DNA of 64,000 nucleotides, from assembly GCA_023213315.1 (NCBI GenBank), contig JAKCPI010005310.1, positions 26,349-90,348 of the forward strand, written 5' to 3'. The translations under genes and the position numbers were made by a program. Below, one piece after another: positions 20,306-32,003 of this stretch; positions within the stretch are counted from its first letter, which is position 1; each line of letters opens with the position of its first letter. This stretch comes from Euborellia annulipes (Eukaryota; Arthropoda; Insecta; Dermaptera; Anisolabididae). Below the pieces are notes generated by a model. That model saw only the letters and a list, made by a program, of their open reading frames with translations, searched no databases and was not told where the DNA came from.

Positions 20306-21802
20306 TTGACTAGTTTGTAGACCTGCCGATCAGGGAATGAGTTTGTTTCGGTAAATGATTTGTTGTTAAATCATTTTATATTAATTTGACTTCAGATGTC
20401 TAAATCATTTTTAGCCAGCTCTCTTTGAAATAGGTATAGTACAAATATAAATAAATATCGTTATACAAATCAACCAATGAAAAAGGAAACTGATTTGACA
20501 TTAAAGCTATCAGGGTGAGGAGCGGCATTAAAACTATTTAACTTAATGAAGAAACATGAAAAAAGCATCCATCAATCAACGAAGACAATCCCTCATTGTC
20601 TGCTCTCTCTTCTCTCTTCCGGTCTACTCTAATTCCACTGACCTGAAAATTGCATCAATAAACCGTAATCATTACAAAATGAGCCCAACAAAATCAAACG
20701 ATGCAATGTTTATTTTTCTTCTTTCTTTTTTCTTTTTTAATAAAATTTAATAATATAAAAGAGAGTCTTCTTCTAAAAGAAAGTACTAAGGATTCAGAGC
20801 AAACAAACGTCCAAATTATTATTATTTTTTTAATAATTAGCTTCATATAAGAATAATTATATATCAATTTGATAATTCAGGATGGAATAGGTGAAAATAA
20901 TAAACAAGTAGCAAAAATAGCAATCAAGTAATGATTGAGGACGAGCTTCCACCACTCCTAAGTCAGCTGGAAAAGCTCCTAATCTGATGTAAAGGGCATG
21001 TTGGTGAGTATGTTTTTGTGATTAATACAGGTACAAACTTAATAAGCCCATGGAATCCTTAAGTTAAATAAATCCCGAAACTAATTTAACTTTGATATCT
21101 GGTAAATGGGGACAAAATAAAATATAAAAACCTTTTCTAATTTATTTTGAATTTTTTTGTTATAAAATATTGAAAAAAAAAAAAAATTACGCATCGAGAG
21201 TAGGCAAGTGGTCTAAAAAGCACGCCACGCCTGTACTTAGCCTAGTATACTTATTTAAGTAACGCCATACCAATTTATTAAACAAGTAGCAAAGTATTTA
21301 TTTTAACTTTCAAGGGTGAACATTATTTTAGTTAAACCTTTCGCGTTGTCCACGGAACCCAAATTAATTTTAATTTGCCTTAAACTCTCTTAGTGGCCAC
21401 AAGAATCCCAGGGATTGGTAGACACTACTGGATAAAATAATAGTCTATTTAACAGAATACTATTTTAATTAATCAAGTACAAATTGTTTTAATATTTTAA
21501 AGAATTAAATTTTTTGCTAATGTCGAAATGCAATAATTTATTATAAAAATATATTTGCAAGGGAATTCCCCCCCCCCACATGTTGGAAATAATCAGGACG
21601 ATCTCATTAAAAACATCATTTAAATCATATTTTGGCCCAATCAAATTTAGAAGCATTTTCAAATTGTATTTAGTCGCGAATCAGATTCCGATTTAATATC
21701 GACATAATTGTCAGATTCCATTTGGATCGATGTTTATGTTTTTAAAATAATTTTATTACGATATGTATGTTATTGTGTTTTTAAAGCTTTTGTGGTTTGA
21801 AA
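20306..21802. other. Unique AT-rich intergenic DNA
   Basis: No repeats recognised apart from homopolymer runs (A run at about 21173-21186, C run at about 21567-21576). Short frames have no recognisable content. Confidence 0.4.
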
Positions 21803-21984
21803 TATTATTATTAGGAGAATTTTAATTATGACACATTTGTATTAAATATTTATTAAAAAATATATAAATATTGTACGTTTAACTGCATTCTGCAGGTTAT
21901 CATTGAAACGTTGTACAGTATTTATATATTTTTAATAAATATTTCAAAAATGTAGTCTAATAAAATTCTCCTAATAATAAATGT
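21803..21984. mobile_element. Small foldback element related to 20195-20305
   Basis: Inverted arms 21803-21877 and 21905-21984 with ends TTATTAGGAGAATTTTA and its complement. The right arm carries CATTGAAACGTTGTACAG. The centre CTGCATTCTGCAG is itself palindromic. The core hammerhead sequence is degenerate. Confidence 0.7.
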
Positions 21985-22315
21985 ATGTTATTTTTTTCAA
22001 TATTTAAAATAAAGATCTTACATGTTTACAATTAAATTTGTAACTATTGTACCCAAAATATTTCTAATTAAAAACGTAGGTGTCATGAAATTTTCTTTTT
22101 ATTAAAAACAAAATTTATATGATCATTGCCTTCAAAGACCCAATTATCATTATTTTATATTAAATTGTTCATCTGATATTTTTTTTTAAGGTGCGCGTCT
22201 CTGACTCACAGTCGTTAGAACAGTCTTTTCGGCTACCGAGTGCCATATAAGACATTAAGATAGCCGTTATTCGGTTCCCCAGTAGGAATACAAGGGAACG
22301 AACTTGCATTTCATA

Positions 22316-22737
22316 CTAGACTTTCCAGCTAATCTGAACTCTATTTAGCTAAAATATTAATTATTCTTTTACACAGCGATTACTAATTTAATTATCTACA
22401 ACATTATAGGAGCTCCTTTTTTTAAATATCTTATATTTAATGCGAATTAATCTAAAAATAGAGAAATTATTTTTCGAAAATCAAGAAAAGGCTTCTATAA
22501 GTTGTAGATATTTTAAATAACTTTAATTTAAAAAAATTTGAGGTCGATAGCTTCAAAATTGTGGCCGTTGGAAAGTCCCGACAATTAGCACCCCGGTTTA
22601 CACACGTTATAAATACGACTTTTTTGATCAAAATTAACCTATTAATAATTCAAGCTTACAATTCCGGTTAATCTGAACTTCCCGATAATCCGAACGACCC
22701 TCGGTCCCAATTAGTTCGGATTAACGGGACTCTACTG
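22316..22737 (-). mobile_element. pogo/Tigger-like MITE, diverged copy
   Basis: The right end is GTTCGGATTAACGGGACTCTACTG, matching in reverse the left end of the 300-bp element at 39404-39703. Inner blocks around AATTCAAGCTTACAATTCCGG and CCCGATAATCCGAACGACC also match it. The left end is decayed near TTCCAGCTAATCTGAAC. No transposase. Confidence 0.65.
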
Positions 22738-22740
22738 ACG

Positions 22741-22872
22741 TATTTTGGGTCCAAGCATTCTATTTAGGCATTTGGTATCCAAATGGCTTAAATAAAATCA
22801 TCGGACTGTCTGGGATCCGAACCCCCGACCTTTGGTATACAGTTGCAACACATACACCAAGCCCGTGGGCCC
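22741..22872 (-). repeat. SINE A head half
   Basis: Minus-oriented tRNA-like head and body (GGGATCCGAACCCCCGACC, TTTGGTATCCAAATGGC), ending 3 bp after the pogo-like element. The core and TG-rich tail are absent. Confidence 0.75.
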
Positions 22873-24136
22873 AGCTCTTCTTCCGAGGTAACTACTTCGC
22901 AAAAAAAAATAATCTACTTTGCTTATCTAATTGTTTTCCTTAATCATTCTTTTCAAAACAAAATAATCTCTCGTGTTTTCAAGTGCTAAAAATAAATCTG
23001 ATTAGGGGAGGAAGAGCGAGATATATAGAGTTATGATAATCATTTGAGACGTCTCACGTCTCTTTCCTCTTCATCTATTTATTTTCACAGATGTTTTGCA
23101 GTCCTTTAAATCAGAGACACCCTCGTTGCGTGCCAGAAGGGCTTAAGAGGGGATTAAGATATTTGTCTCCAAATTGTAGTGGCACAAGCTTAATAATCAT
23201 ACCATTCAAAGCGAAGCACCCATTCGTTTTATTTAATAATTAAACGAGGTGATAATTCACTCGAGACAACGAGAAAATAAGGGAAAAAGAAAATAGTTTT
23301 CGAATCGCGGGATAGCAAGTTTTTAATTAAAGTTATTGTATAGGCCTATCTCAAAAATATGAATTGAAAAGATTAAACTTGCTCTTTTATGAAAAAAATT
23401 TAATATTTCATATTATTAATAAATGCTCTTGTAAAGGCGAAACATAAAAGACGGCGGATGTTTTTTTAAGCTTAGGGCGAGTCGTGTGTATGTGAATTTG
23501 TAGCTTCTCTCTTGAAGCTCATCAAATTTTATTTAGAGTTTTAAAAATAAATAGAAGGGATAAGGCGAGGCGAACTGCCCGGGGCAAATTCGAAAAAGGG
23601 TAATAATCAATAGATAGCAAGCACCGAGGCGGATATCTCCTTTAAGGATATCGAGCCAAAGGGGGCGGGTTTTCTTAGACAGCATCATCCCTCCTCAGAC
23701 AAAGTACTACACCTCGTCATTATCCACCCCGCACGTGCTAATTGACACCCCCGTTTAGGGCGAGTCTCTTTAGAACCTCGAGATTTTTCTTGCCTAGAGC
23801 CTGGTAAAAACAGTCTAGAAATTAAGTAGCCAAGGATGCATGCTATTAATTATCTCATTTATTTTTTATTTTGCCTCTATTCTTTTCTATTTCAAAACTC
23901 GTTTCATAATCATAGGATGATCCCCTAATTAGGGATGAAAATTTATTTAAAGCATTTATTATTTTTTTATTTCAATTTTGGAATTGAGGAGGAAGTAGTA
24001 AAAATAAAAAGAAATATGAACTACACTTATTCATTTAGTTTCTAGATCGTTTGAGGGCCTTTTGATTAAAGTTTTTTTGAAAATAACACAAATTTAAGAA
24101 CAGTTTTTTTCATGTAAATTAATTAACTTTGCTAAG
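22873..24136. other. Unique DNA, possible non-coding functional block
   Basis: Longest non-repetitive, compositionally balanced stretch in this part. 23560-23830 is richer in GC and has a palindromic pair GGATATCTCC/GGATATC. No frame with coding character was found. It could be regulatory or untranslated sequence of a gene outside the window. Confidence 0.35.
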
Positions 24137-24360
24137 CAGGGCCGGCCTAAGGCAAGTGCGACGTGTGTGGTGGCACACGTGCGGTTTTCTGGGGAGCGCC
24201 GATATGGGAAAAATATTCTAGTAGTATTAGACCTAAAACTTCAATATTTACACCAAGTATTAATATGAATATATCAATTAAAAGAGATCAATTCCTAATT
24301 TTCTTTTTAGCCCTTGTGTTAAAGAAATTTATTATAACAATAATATAAAAGTGTATCAAT
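24137..24360 (+). mobile_element. hAT-like element end
   Basis: Begins CAGGGCCGGCCTAAGGC, a typical hAT terminal sequence, followed by TGTGTGGTGGCACACGTGC. I do not find the matching right end, so the element is truncated. The 61-residue frame over it has no support as a gene. Confidence 0.45.
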
Positions 24361-24402
24361 ATGTAATACAAAGGGAAAAATTATTTTTATTTTATTTTTT
24401 TT

Positions 24403-24578
24403 TTTTTAAGGTCTTTTTCAGCATCTAAGGCCATTTAGACCCCATCCCTATTTATTTCAAATGATTTGTAGTCAAATCAAATGAGATAAATTTTTCTCGC
24501 TTGGGGCGGGAAGCGAACCCGGGACTCCGGTGCGAGAGGCTAATGTCTTCAAACTGAGCCACGGCCTCCCGGGCTGAA
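24403..24578 (-). repeat. SINE B, full length
   Basis: Second tRNA-derived family on the minus strand: head with A box GTGGCTCAG and B box GGGTTCGCTTCCC, body with GAGAAAAATTTATCTCATTTG and AAATAAATAGGGATGGGGTC, then the core TAAATGGCCTTAGATGCTG shared in type with SINE A. Confidence 0.85.
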
Positions 24579-25149
24579 ATTATTTTGCAATTAAAAGAAA
24601 GAAGAAATGCTGAGTGTTCTGGTTCCCCAGGCAGCGAAACTTTTGTTATCGAATAATTTAAACATCCTATAATAATAATAATTTAAAATTTTGGTATAAA
24701 GGAGAAATGACTATTACGAGAAAAAATTCATCATTTGATGAAAGAGCTAAGGTATTCGGCGATCATTTCTTCAAAAAGATTTTTTATATATACGTAATTA
24801 GAGCTGAAATTATTTTCGTAGAAGACCCATGAGAGTCGATTTAAAGCTCATTTATGTCTCTTCTAAGTCCTCTTAATTACGCGAGTTAATTATCTTAATA
24901 ATGCCAGGAGTCGTTCTTAAGTAAACAATATATGTTGATAGAGAATGCAACTGTAATTTCATCTATTTAATGTAATATAGAGAGATCTATTTTAAGCAGC
25001 TATTGTAATCTAATACTGATTTGATTATATCAATAAACATGGTTTTACTATAAAAGCTTTCAAGATTATTGTGAAATAAATATTTGAATTGATGTGTAAA
25101 TTTTGTATAATAAATTTTATAGTCAGTCAAATGATACAAAAAAGGCCTA
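24579..25149. other. Unique AT-rich DNA
   Basis: No repeat or gene recognised. Confidence 0.35.
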
Positions 25150-25500
25150 AATTCGCAAAACGCGATGTAACGCATTTTTGGATGTTATTTGGACCCCTTA
25201 GTGTGAAACTACATTTTGCAAGCAAAAAAAAGTTCCGATTCTCACGTAATATGTGAAAAACTGCAAAATTTTCGGACTTTTTTTCAGTTTTTGCAGTTCA
25301 ATTCCAAAAACTATGGCCTTTTCGAAATAAGTTGATTCTACCATTTTGAAAGTATATTAAATTTGAAACAATTCAAGCCAAACCACAGTTGCATATCTCT
25401 AATGGTTTTTGAGATATGATGATTGAAAAATGTACAAGATTTTCACAATTGTTACAATTTTCATTTAAGTGCAGTACGGGGTCACTAACCTTTATTGTTC
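25150..25500 (+). repeat. Dispersed repeat, inverted partner of 3380-3835
   Basis: Contains GTGTGAAACTACATTTTGC, CAAAAACTATGGC and TTTTTGAGATATGATGATTG, which correspond in reverse to 3380-3835. Followed by a partial repetition of the same motif at 25520-25590. Confidence 0.7.
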
Positions 25501-25597
25501 TCTTGTGATATTATCAACAAACAGGAAAATTGTAACATTTCCGAAAAGCATGTAGATTTTTCAATCATCATATCTAAAAAACTATTACAGAGCTGTG

Positions 25598-25655
25598 GGG
25601 GTCCTGGCACATTTATTTATACCATTTGGTAACCAAATGATTTAAATAAATATAG
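25598..25655 (-). repeat. SINE A body scrap
   Basis: GGGGTCCTGGCA and ACCATTTGGTAACCAAATG match the SINE A body in minus orientation. No head or tail. Confidence 0.5.
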
Positions 25656-25919
25656 AAAATTTAATCAAGCAGGTAGTTACAACAATTATAGAAAAGAGAC
25701 AACCTTTCGATTAAACTAGTCGACAAGATTTTCTTCACCAAGAAATCTGATTAGTGAACCTAGTGTATTTTTTCATTCCGAATTCAGATATCATTTCAGT
25801 TTTGCCCCATCAGGCACAGTTTTAGAGATATAGAGAAAAATAAATTTTAAAAGAAAATGTCCTCTAATACGGCTCTTATGTAGAATGTTCAAAATATTTT
25901 TAAGGCGACACCCAGTAGG

Positions 25920-26325
25920 TATATGCAGATATTTATAATACATATAAATGTTAAGTTTTTTGCTCAAGGGCTCACATCTTGTGGGTACGTGGATGGCGAC
26001 CACGAGCTACCTGAGCTGGGACTGGCAGTCCTTCTATTCTTTACATGTCTGTCCCTTCCTTCTATATTTTCAACTGGCGTCAGACCGTGCGACGTGCTGG
26101 CCTGTTCTATTTCTCCCGGTAATCTCAAAAAACCCAGGGGAAAAGAATTCGTCAAGGTTACCAACATATTTCAGACAACTCAAATCAGAGACGACAGACA
26201 AATAAATGTATGTCAGCTTTTAAAGGAAGTACCTTTTCCAAATGAGTTCATTTCCAGAACTAAATCAAGACCGTGACTTAAAAATTGCTAATAAGAAATA
26301 ATAATTTTCCTCTATTTGGCAAGAG

Positions 26326-26367
<42 letters not shown>
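25920..26367 (+). other. GC-rich island ending in a 39-nt poly(A), possible retrocopy
   Basis: 25970-26180 is clearly richer in GC than its surroundings and open in three frames (117, 85 and 67 residues), none with domain features I recognise. The stretch ends in an uninterrupted A tract (about 26329-26367). A GC-rich sequence followed by a long A tract suggests a retroposed transcript. I found no AATAAA or target duplication, so this is a weak inference. Confidence 0.3.
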
Positions 26368-26371
<4 letters not shown>

Positions 26372-27001
26372 TTTGGAAGAAGCAGAGGATCCTCCCTATT
26401 GTCTGTGACCTGACCTGGGATCGATCCCTTCCACATCCACTTGAAAGACAGTTTTGATAATGGCGCTAACGAGAGATAAAGAGAACCCCTAAGTTGGCGA
26501 TATCCCTGACAATCAGCTAACGCTGACTTTCTGAAAAATTGCTTCCTTTCTAAGATAAGGACCACACGTGGCCATACTCTAAGTATTTATTTAAATAAAA
26601 TATTATTCCTTCCAAATGAAGCGTATATGTGTTCTCTGGGCTATAGAACAAATTCACTCTAAGGCAGGTCATGCATGTTTCATCACAAGAACGAGAATCG
26701 AAGGGTGTTTCATGGGCCTTATCCAACATAATATATTAGATTGTACGCCTTCCCCCCACTTTACTGGAAACATAATTGTTTCAACTTTTATTTTCGGTAA
26801 CGTTGAAGAATTGATTTCTATTTTCGGTTCATATCAAATTTTTTTATCTTAAAATATATACGTATAGAGTAGTAAAAGGGAGAATCATGTTCAAATTAGT
26901 GAGCAGAATAGGACAGGGTTATTTAAATAAATGCCAAAATAGAGATGATCTGACATAAATATCTATTATAAGAAAAGGATTTCATTTTATCTATCTATAT
27001 G
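26368..27001. other. Unique DNA
   Basis: Contains a palindromic GGGATCGATCCC (26417-26428), which resembles a tRNA B box but has no A box at the right distance. No gene called. Confidence 0.35.
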
Positions 27002-27650
27002 TAAAAATCTGGTGTGACTGGCGCACAGCACACAACTTTCTCTTACCTTCGGTAATCGAAAGTTGTGTACTGTGCTTGTCACACCAGATTTTTCGTGTCG
27101 ACATATATTTAGTTCCCGACAGTACGGAACAATTGTATTCACTATGTAAAATTTATAAGTATGGGAAAATATTTATATTTTGTTACCATGGGAACCATTT
27201 CTCCTATCTTATCTATGAAATACAAGAGTAAAGTGGTCTTCAGAAGATTTCAATCGCAAAATGAGAATATACATTTTAAAGAGCATCTAAAAAATAATTG
27301 ATTTATGAATTTAAAAAAAAATCGTTGGAGCAAATTTTGAGAAAATTGAAAAAAACTGAAAAAGTACATCAGTAAAGTACTAGTACTCTTTGGCCGATTT
27401 TGTTCAAAAGCTTCGTGTCACGTCCCATGGGGGTGCCTAACTTAAATATAAAATTTCAACCTTCTAGCTCTTTTCGTTATTGAGATATTTTGTTCACAGA
27501 CACACACACACAAACAGACAGACCATGTCGCGAAAAACCACTTTTTTGGATTCAGGGGACCTCAAAACGTGAAGATCCATCAAAATCTCGACATAAATTT
27601 TTGACATGAATCCAATACTTTCTATATATTTCATATATAGGGTAATAGAG
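27002..27650 (+). repeat. Family H, complete copy
   Basis: Starts with the imperfect hairpin of about 45-bp arms (AAAATCTGGTGTGAC ... GTCACACCAGATTTTT) around TACCTTCGGTAA. It runs through all family landmarks (GTTACCATGGGAACC, AGTACTAGTACTC, CATGTCGCGAAAAACC, TTTTTGACATGAATCC) to a palindromic AT end. Non-coding throughout. Confidence 0.9.
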
Positions 27651-28288
27651 CAAGAGCCAGCGACGGCAGGACCTTCGTTATTTTATAAAAGCTGAAAGTT
27701 TTTCTATGTATGTCCCCAATACAGGTAAGAATAATCCCCAACTATGAAACTTGGGTCGTGGTGGTTTTGGCAGATAACAGATAGTAACGGTGTAGAAATT
27801 TGTATCTGAAATTCGTTATAGTATAAAGCTCAGTTTTTATATAAAACGGTAAAATTTGTATTTCAGGGCTGGTTCAGAGAACCCAATGAGGTCCAGATGT
27901 ATATATACTCTGTGTGATCCCAAAGTAATTTCTAGTCGGGGAGTTGAATAATGGAGACAAGAAAATTTACTAAAAGTATTTGAGTAGATAGTTCAGTTGG
28001 TTACAAGGTAAAATGGGAGAAATGTCGAACGGAATGGTGAAAGGTCAAAAGGGAGGGAGTTTAATTAACCGGCAGATTTGAATAGTTCTAGAGATGAGAG
28101 AGCTATCCATCATCGGAATGCTATCTTCAAGGCACTTGGGGAATTCCTGAAATTAATTAATAGATAACTTTGTCAAATAAAAAAAAATTTGAGATTTTGT
28201 AAAAGTTCATTTCTAAATTTTTGTTTAATATTTTCGAACCATCTCAAAAAAATTAAAACAATATGAAAGATGACACATGATTTTAATG
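27651..28288. other. Unique DNA
   Basis: Moderately balanced composition, no repeat or domain-bearing frame recognised. Confidence 0.35.
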
Positions 28289-28636
28289 ATATGAATTTTA
28301 ATCCAAATCGTTAGAGCGAATTTTGAGAAAATCGAAAAAAAGTGAAAAAGTACATCAGTAAGTACTAGTACTTTTTGGCCGATTTTGATTAAAAGCTTAT
28401 TTTTCCGGTCTCGGGGGTGTTTAACTCAAATATAACATTTCAGCCTCATAGCTCAATTCCTTCATGCTTAAAAATGAATACACAGACACACAGACAGACC
28501 ATGTCGCGAAAACCAGTTTTTTGGATTCAGGGGACCTCAAAACGTGAAGATCCATCAAAACTCGACATCGAATTTTTGACATGAATACAATACTTTCTAT
28601 ATATTAACATATATATTGAGGTAAGAGAAAGTAAAA
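28289..28636 (+). repeat. Family H 3' half
   Basis: From TTTTAATCCAAATCGTTAG to GAGGTAAGAGAAAGTAAAA. The 5' half with the hairpin is missing. Confidence 0.85.
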
Positions 28637-28829
28637 AGAGATGCTTTACAAAATCTTTTCATTTAATGAAGTATAATTTAATGAAATTTGAAGCAAATTC
28701 CTTGTCTAAAAGATGATACAATAATCATGTTTAAAAAAAATAAAAGAAAGATTTCCATAGTGACCGACCACCAGGCCCAAATGAATTTTAAAAAATAATG
28801 AAATATAAAATTCATTGAAAGATAAAAGA

Positions 28830-28925
28830 ATAGCCTGGGAGGAAGAGGACCAACAGGCTACCGAAATGTCAACCGAGAAATTAAAGTTTTTTCTATTACT
28901 TCATTGGCTGCTAGTATTATTTTCA
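28830..28925 (+). repeat. Hammerhead-family relic
   Basis: A stem TAGCCTG/CAGGCTA (28831-28837 and 28854-28860) precedes CCGAAATGTC, and the TTCATTGGCTGC terminal motif follows about 40 nt later, as in the intact family members. The CUGANGA box is not recognisable, so catalysis is not expected. Confidence 0.45.
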
Positions 28926-30008
28926 TCTTTCAATTTTTATAACAAAAATCTATTACTTATAATCATTTATTATTCAATTTGATGAAAATGTGTGCCATTA
29001 TAAAATGTTTGAAATTTTAACCCAGGGAAAATTATATATATATATAGGCCTAAATGTATATATATATAGTATATATAATAAGCTTATATATAGGCTTAAC
29101 ATATAATTTCTTTCTATTCCTGTTGCTTTAAAAAATAGGAGTCAATAATACTAGAGCATACGGTTTCTCATGTGATTATTTCGTTGTTTTTTTATTATTA
29201 TTTTTTTTTTAATATAAAAAAAAAAATTTTTAATGGAAACTTTTGTGCTTTAATATTGACATTATATCTAGAATAAATTAATAATAATAAATATTTGATT
29301 CACAAGATTGAAAGAATAAAATGATTAGCTATATATATAGCCTACATCACTGTAAAGACAAATTTTTCTCAAATTCATTATTTAGTACATGTCAAATTAG
29401 AAAATGATATTTTAGTATAATTTGTATTCATAAACCATCTTCTTTTAAACATAATAGTAAATCATGGAAAAATGAATGACTTTTTTTAAACTCTGAAGAT
29501 ATTAAGGATGTATTATTTTGATTATATTAAATCGATAAATGAATAACGCATTAAGTATTTAGGTTAATCTTCAAAGGAAGAGTCTGATTGCGTAGGCTCG
29601 CTATTCAATCTCCATGAGGTGACCCTTCATCTGAAGTTAAACCAAAAAAATGCCATTATGTTATTAAAAATATAATAAAGTAAAAAATATCTGTCAGATT
29701 GTTTATTATCAATGCATATTGATTAACTTGGAAATTCTTTGTTTGAAAGAAAACAAATGTATAAAAAGGAAAATATTCTCCAGATTGACGTTTGGCATAA
29801 AAATAGATTTTATTACAATTTAATTATATTGTCACAAAGGAAAAGAGAATAAATATACCAGGTATGATTTAAAAGAAGATGAATTAAATAATAGAATATT
29901 AATTATAAATGGATAAAATTGATTATTTTTACCATGTGATTGCTTAAATTATTTTTCAGACCTATCTAATTTAACCATAATGAGCTTATTTTAAAAGTTT
30001 GATATTTA
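28926..30008. other. Unique, extremely AT-rich DNA
   Basis: Includes interrupted TA microsatellites (29031-29095) and A/T homopolymers (29190-29235). No gene seen. Confidence 0.4.
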
Positions 30009-30422
30009 TAAACATGTTGTCCCTGGGCGGGCTCCCACCATTTTTAGGGTTTTTCCCAAAGTGAATAGTTCTTGATTTAATAGGAGCAAGAATATATTAG
30101 AAATTCAACCCAATCTTAAAACAACCTCTGGAAACCAATAGTGGAATGGGGGGAGTCCCACTTTTAGCATCAGATTAGACGACGCTATTAAGTTGTTTAG
30201 TAAAGGTTTAACCAACTTAAGGTTGGGGAATGTCATTTTATATATATTATTCAACCAATTATGGTATATTTTTTTAAGAATGCTAGTCTGATCTGTAATC
30301 CCTATTAATAAAGTAATTGAGTATAACTGGGGGGTTATATTTATTTTAATTGTTTTAAGACCATGGGATTTGACCGCGTCAAATTCAAATAATATTAAAA
30401 AAATTAGAGATTTGGATATCAA
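30009..30422 (-). pseudogene. Nuclear mitochondrial fragment resembling ND2
   Basis: The minus-strand frame 30422-30105 encodes about 105 residues ending with LKVGLPPFHYWFPEVV, very like the conserved LK-G-PFHFW-PEV motif of NADH dehydrogenase subunit 2. It has a second hydrophobic stretch (QLYSITLLIGI) about 50 residues earlier. The standard-code stop at 30105 is TGA. Read as Trp under the invertebrate mitochondrial code, the frame stays open to TAA at 30009-30011. ND2 is an inner-membrane subunit of respiratory complex I, normally over 300 residues, so this is a fragment. It is flanked by nuclear repeats (family H begins at 30470), which argues for a mitochondrial insertion rather than mitochondrial DNA. 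The rest of ND2 is not visible. ND2 is my best match, but it was made by eye. Confidence 0.6.
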
Positions 30423-30670
30423 AGGATATAAATAAATGTCTGCATGATAATTATATAAATATCAATATAAAAAATCTGGTGCGACTCGTCGCACACCACA
30501 CAACTTTCTCTTACCAAAAATAAGAGAAAGTTGTGTTCTGTGCTTGTCACACCAGATTTTTTGTGTCGACATATATTTAGTTTCCGCCGATATATTAGAA
30601 TTCAAGATGTGAATTTATAAAAATGGGAAAATATTTATATCTTGTTAACATGGCAACCATTTCTCCTATC

Positions 30671-30934
30671 TTTTTTTTTTTTTTTTTTTTAAACATTCAC
30701 ACTTTTTTCTCATTCACACTCACATTCACACAGTCTTTTCGGCAACTGAGCCATTTAAGACTTTTTACGATAATCAGTATGTTTAATATATCAATTGTGG
30801 GGTCCAGGCATTTTTATTTAAGTCATTTGGTATCCAAATGCCTTAAATAAAATTATCGGACTGCCTGGGGTCCGAACCCGAGACGTTCGGTATAGAAGGT
30901 AGGCACGCTACCAACTACTCCAAGCCCCTTGGGC
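30671..30934 (-). repeat. SINE A inserted in family H
   Basis: Full-length minus SINE A: a poly(T) of about 20 at 30671-30690 (the A tail), CA-rich tail, core, body, and tRNA-like head ending CTTGGGC. It splits the family motif CTCCTATCTTTCC, leaving TCTATCTT-like sequence on both sides as an imperfect target duplication. Confidence 0.85.
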
Positions 30935-31056
30935 TTCTATCTTAAATATGAAGTACAAAAGTAAAGTGTGCTTGAAAAGATTTTAATGGGATAAAAGAGA
31001 ATATACCAGGTCTGTGCATCGAAAACCGGCCTTTTTTGAGTGAAAACAAAGGTTTC

Positions 31057-32003
31057 TCAAAGAACAACAATAGACAGTGGCGTCATTTCAACTTTTTCTT
31101 GGGGGGGGCAAACATTTTTTTTTTCTTAAAATTTACTTACAAATTGGTATTCAAATTTAGCCAAAACATATTTAATTTAATTGTTTAATTTTGTACAGTT
31201 TGTATACTCGTAGATGTATTTTGGAGCATTTTATTTAGAATAATATAAAATTTTATAAAAATCAGAGCCCTTGGGGGGGGGCAAATGCCCCCCTGCCCCC
31301 CCCCCAAATGACGCCACTGACAATAGAAGGTGTTTTATTCAAAGTAGTTGCCCTCTTTAGGGACATACTGGGCCCATCTTTTGGGCAAAGCCCAGATCCC
31401 TGCTCTGTAAAAATCTCGGGTTTTTTGGTCAAAAAAAATTTTTCACCCAATTTTCGACTTCTTCGAACTTTTCGAATCCCCAGGGGCTTTAGGGCTTTTT
31501 CGAGGAGGCTGAACAGATGGTAATCGGAAGGGGCCAGGTCCGGGGAATATGCGGGGTGGGGTAAGGTTTCCCACTGAAACTCCTGGATGGTATTTTTTAC
31601 CAGGTTGTGAGATGGAGCGTTATCGTGCAACAAAATCAGTTTGTTGTACCGTTCGAGCCAAATTGGGCCTCCCATGCCGGGCTAGAGGCCTGGAAATGGT
31701 TGGATAATCCACCTGAAGTTGTTCTGCGAGTTCTTCTTGCGTTTGCGTGTCATCCTGCTCCAGCAAGGCCAGCAGTTCGGCGTCTTCGAACTTTTTTGGG
31801 ACATTTTCACTCTTTTTGTTGTCAAGGTCAAAATCTCCACTTCGGAACTTTTTGAACCATTCTTTGCACTCTGTTATGCTAAGAACATGTTCACCGAAAG
31901 CGGAAACCAGCGTTTCGTGTGCTTCTCGGGTGTTTTTGTTCACATTAAAGCAGTACAAAATAATCTCCCGCAAATGGCGCTTACTGGGCAAGAAATTCGA
32001 CAT
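31057..32003 (-). pseudogene. mariner transposase pseudogene, internally deleted
   Basis: The N-terminal part (from ATG 32003 downward) is a typical mariner DNA-binding region: FRSGDFDLDNKKSE-like linker and an HTH ending EELAEQLQVDYPTISRPL, similar to the family's second helix-turn-helix. The frame then shifts into YNKLILLHDNAPSHN and PAYSPDLAPSDYHLF, which carry the second and third catalytic aspartates. The stretch that should hold the first aspartate (TGDE motif) and about 110-120 residues around it is absent. Only 32 residues separate the two remaining aspartates, against 34 in the DD34D family, so two residues are missing after APSH. A hAT MITE at 31075-31319 interrupts the last codons, before TGA at 31057-31059. 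Mariner transposase cuts and joins DNA at TA sites. This copy cannot be active. Confidence 0.9.
31075..31319. mobile_element. hAT MITE (245 bp) nested in mariner
   Basis: TIRs CAGTGGCGTCATTT and AAATGACGCCACTG with G and C runs inside, and an exact 8-bp duplication ACAATAGA at 31067-31074 and 31320-31327. It is the youngest layer of this nest. It lies in the final codons of the mariner transposase. Confidence 0.95.

Noticed and set aside
24163..24348. 61-residue open frame
   Set aside because: Lies within a hAT-like element end starting CAGGGCCGGCC; no domain.
26417..26428. Pol III B box GGGATCGATCCC
   Set aside because: A palindrome with no A box 30-60 bp upstream on either strand.
26278..26565. 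95-residue minus frame with a Phe run
   Set aside because: The Phe run is the complement of the 39-nt poly(A); no gene features.
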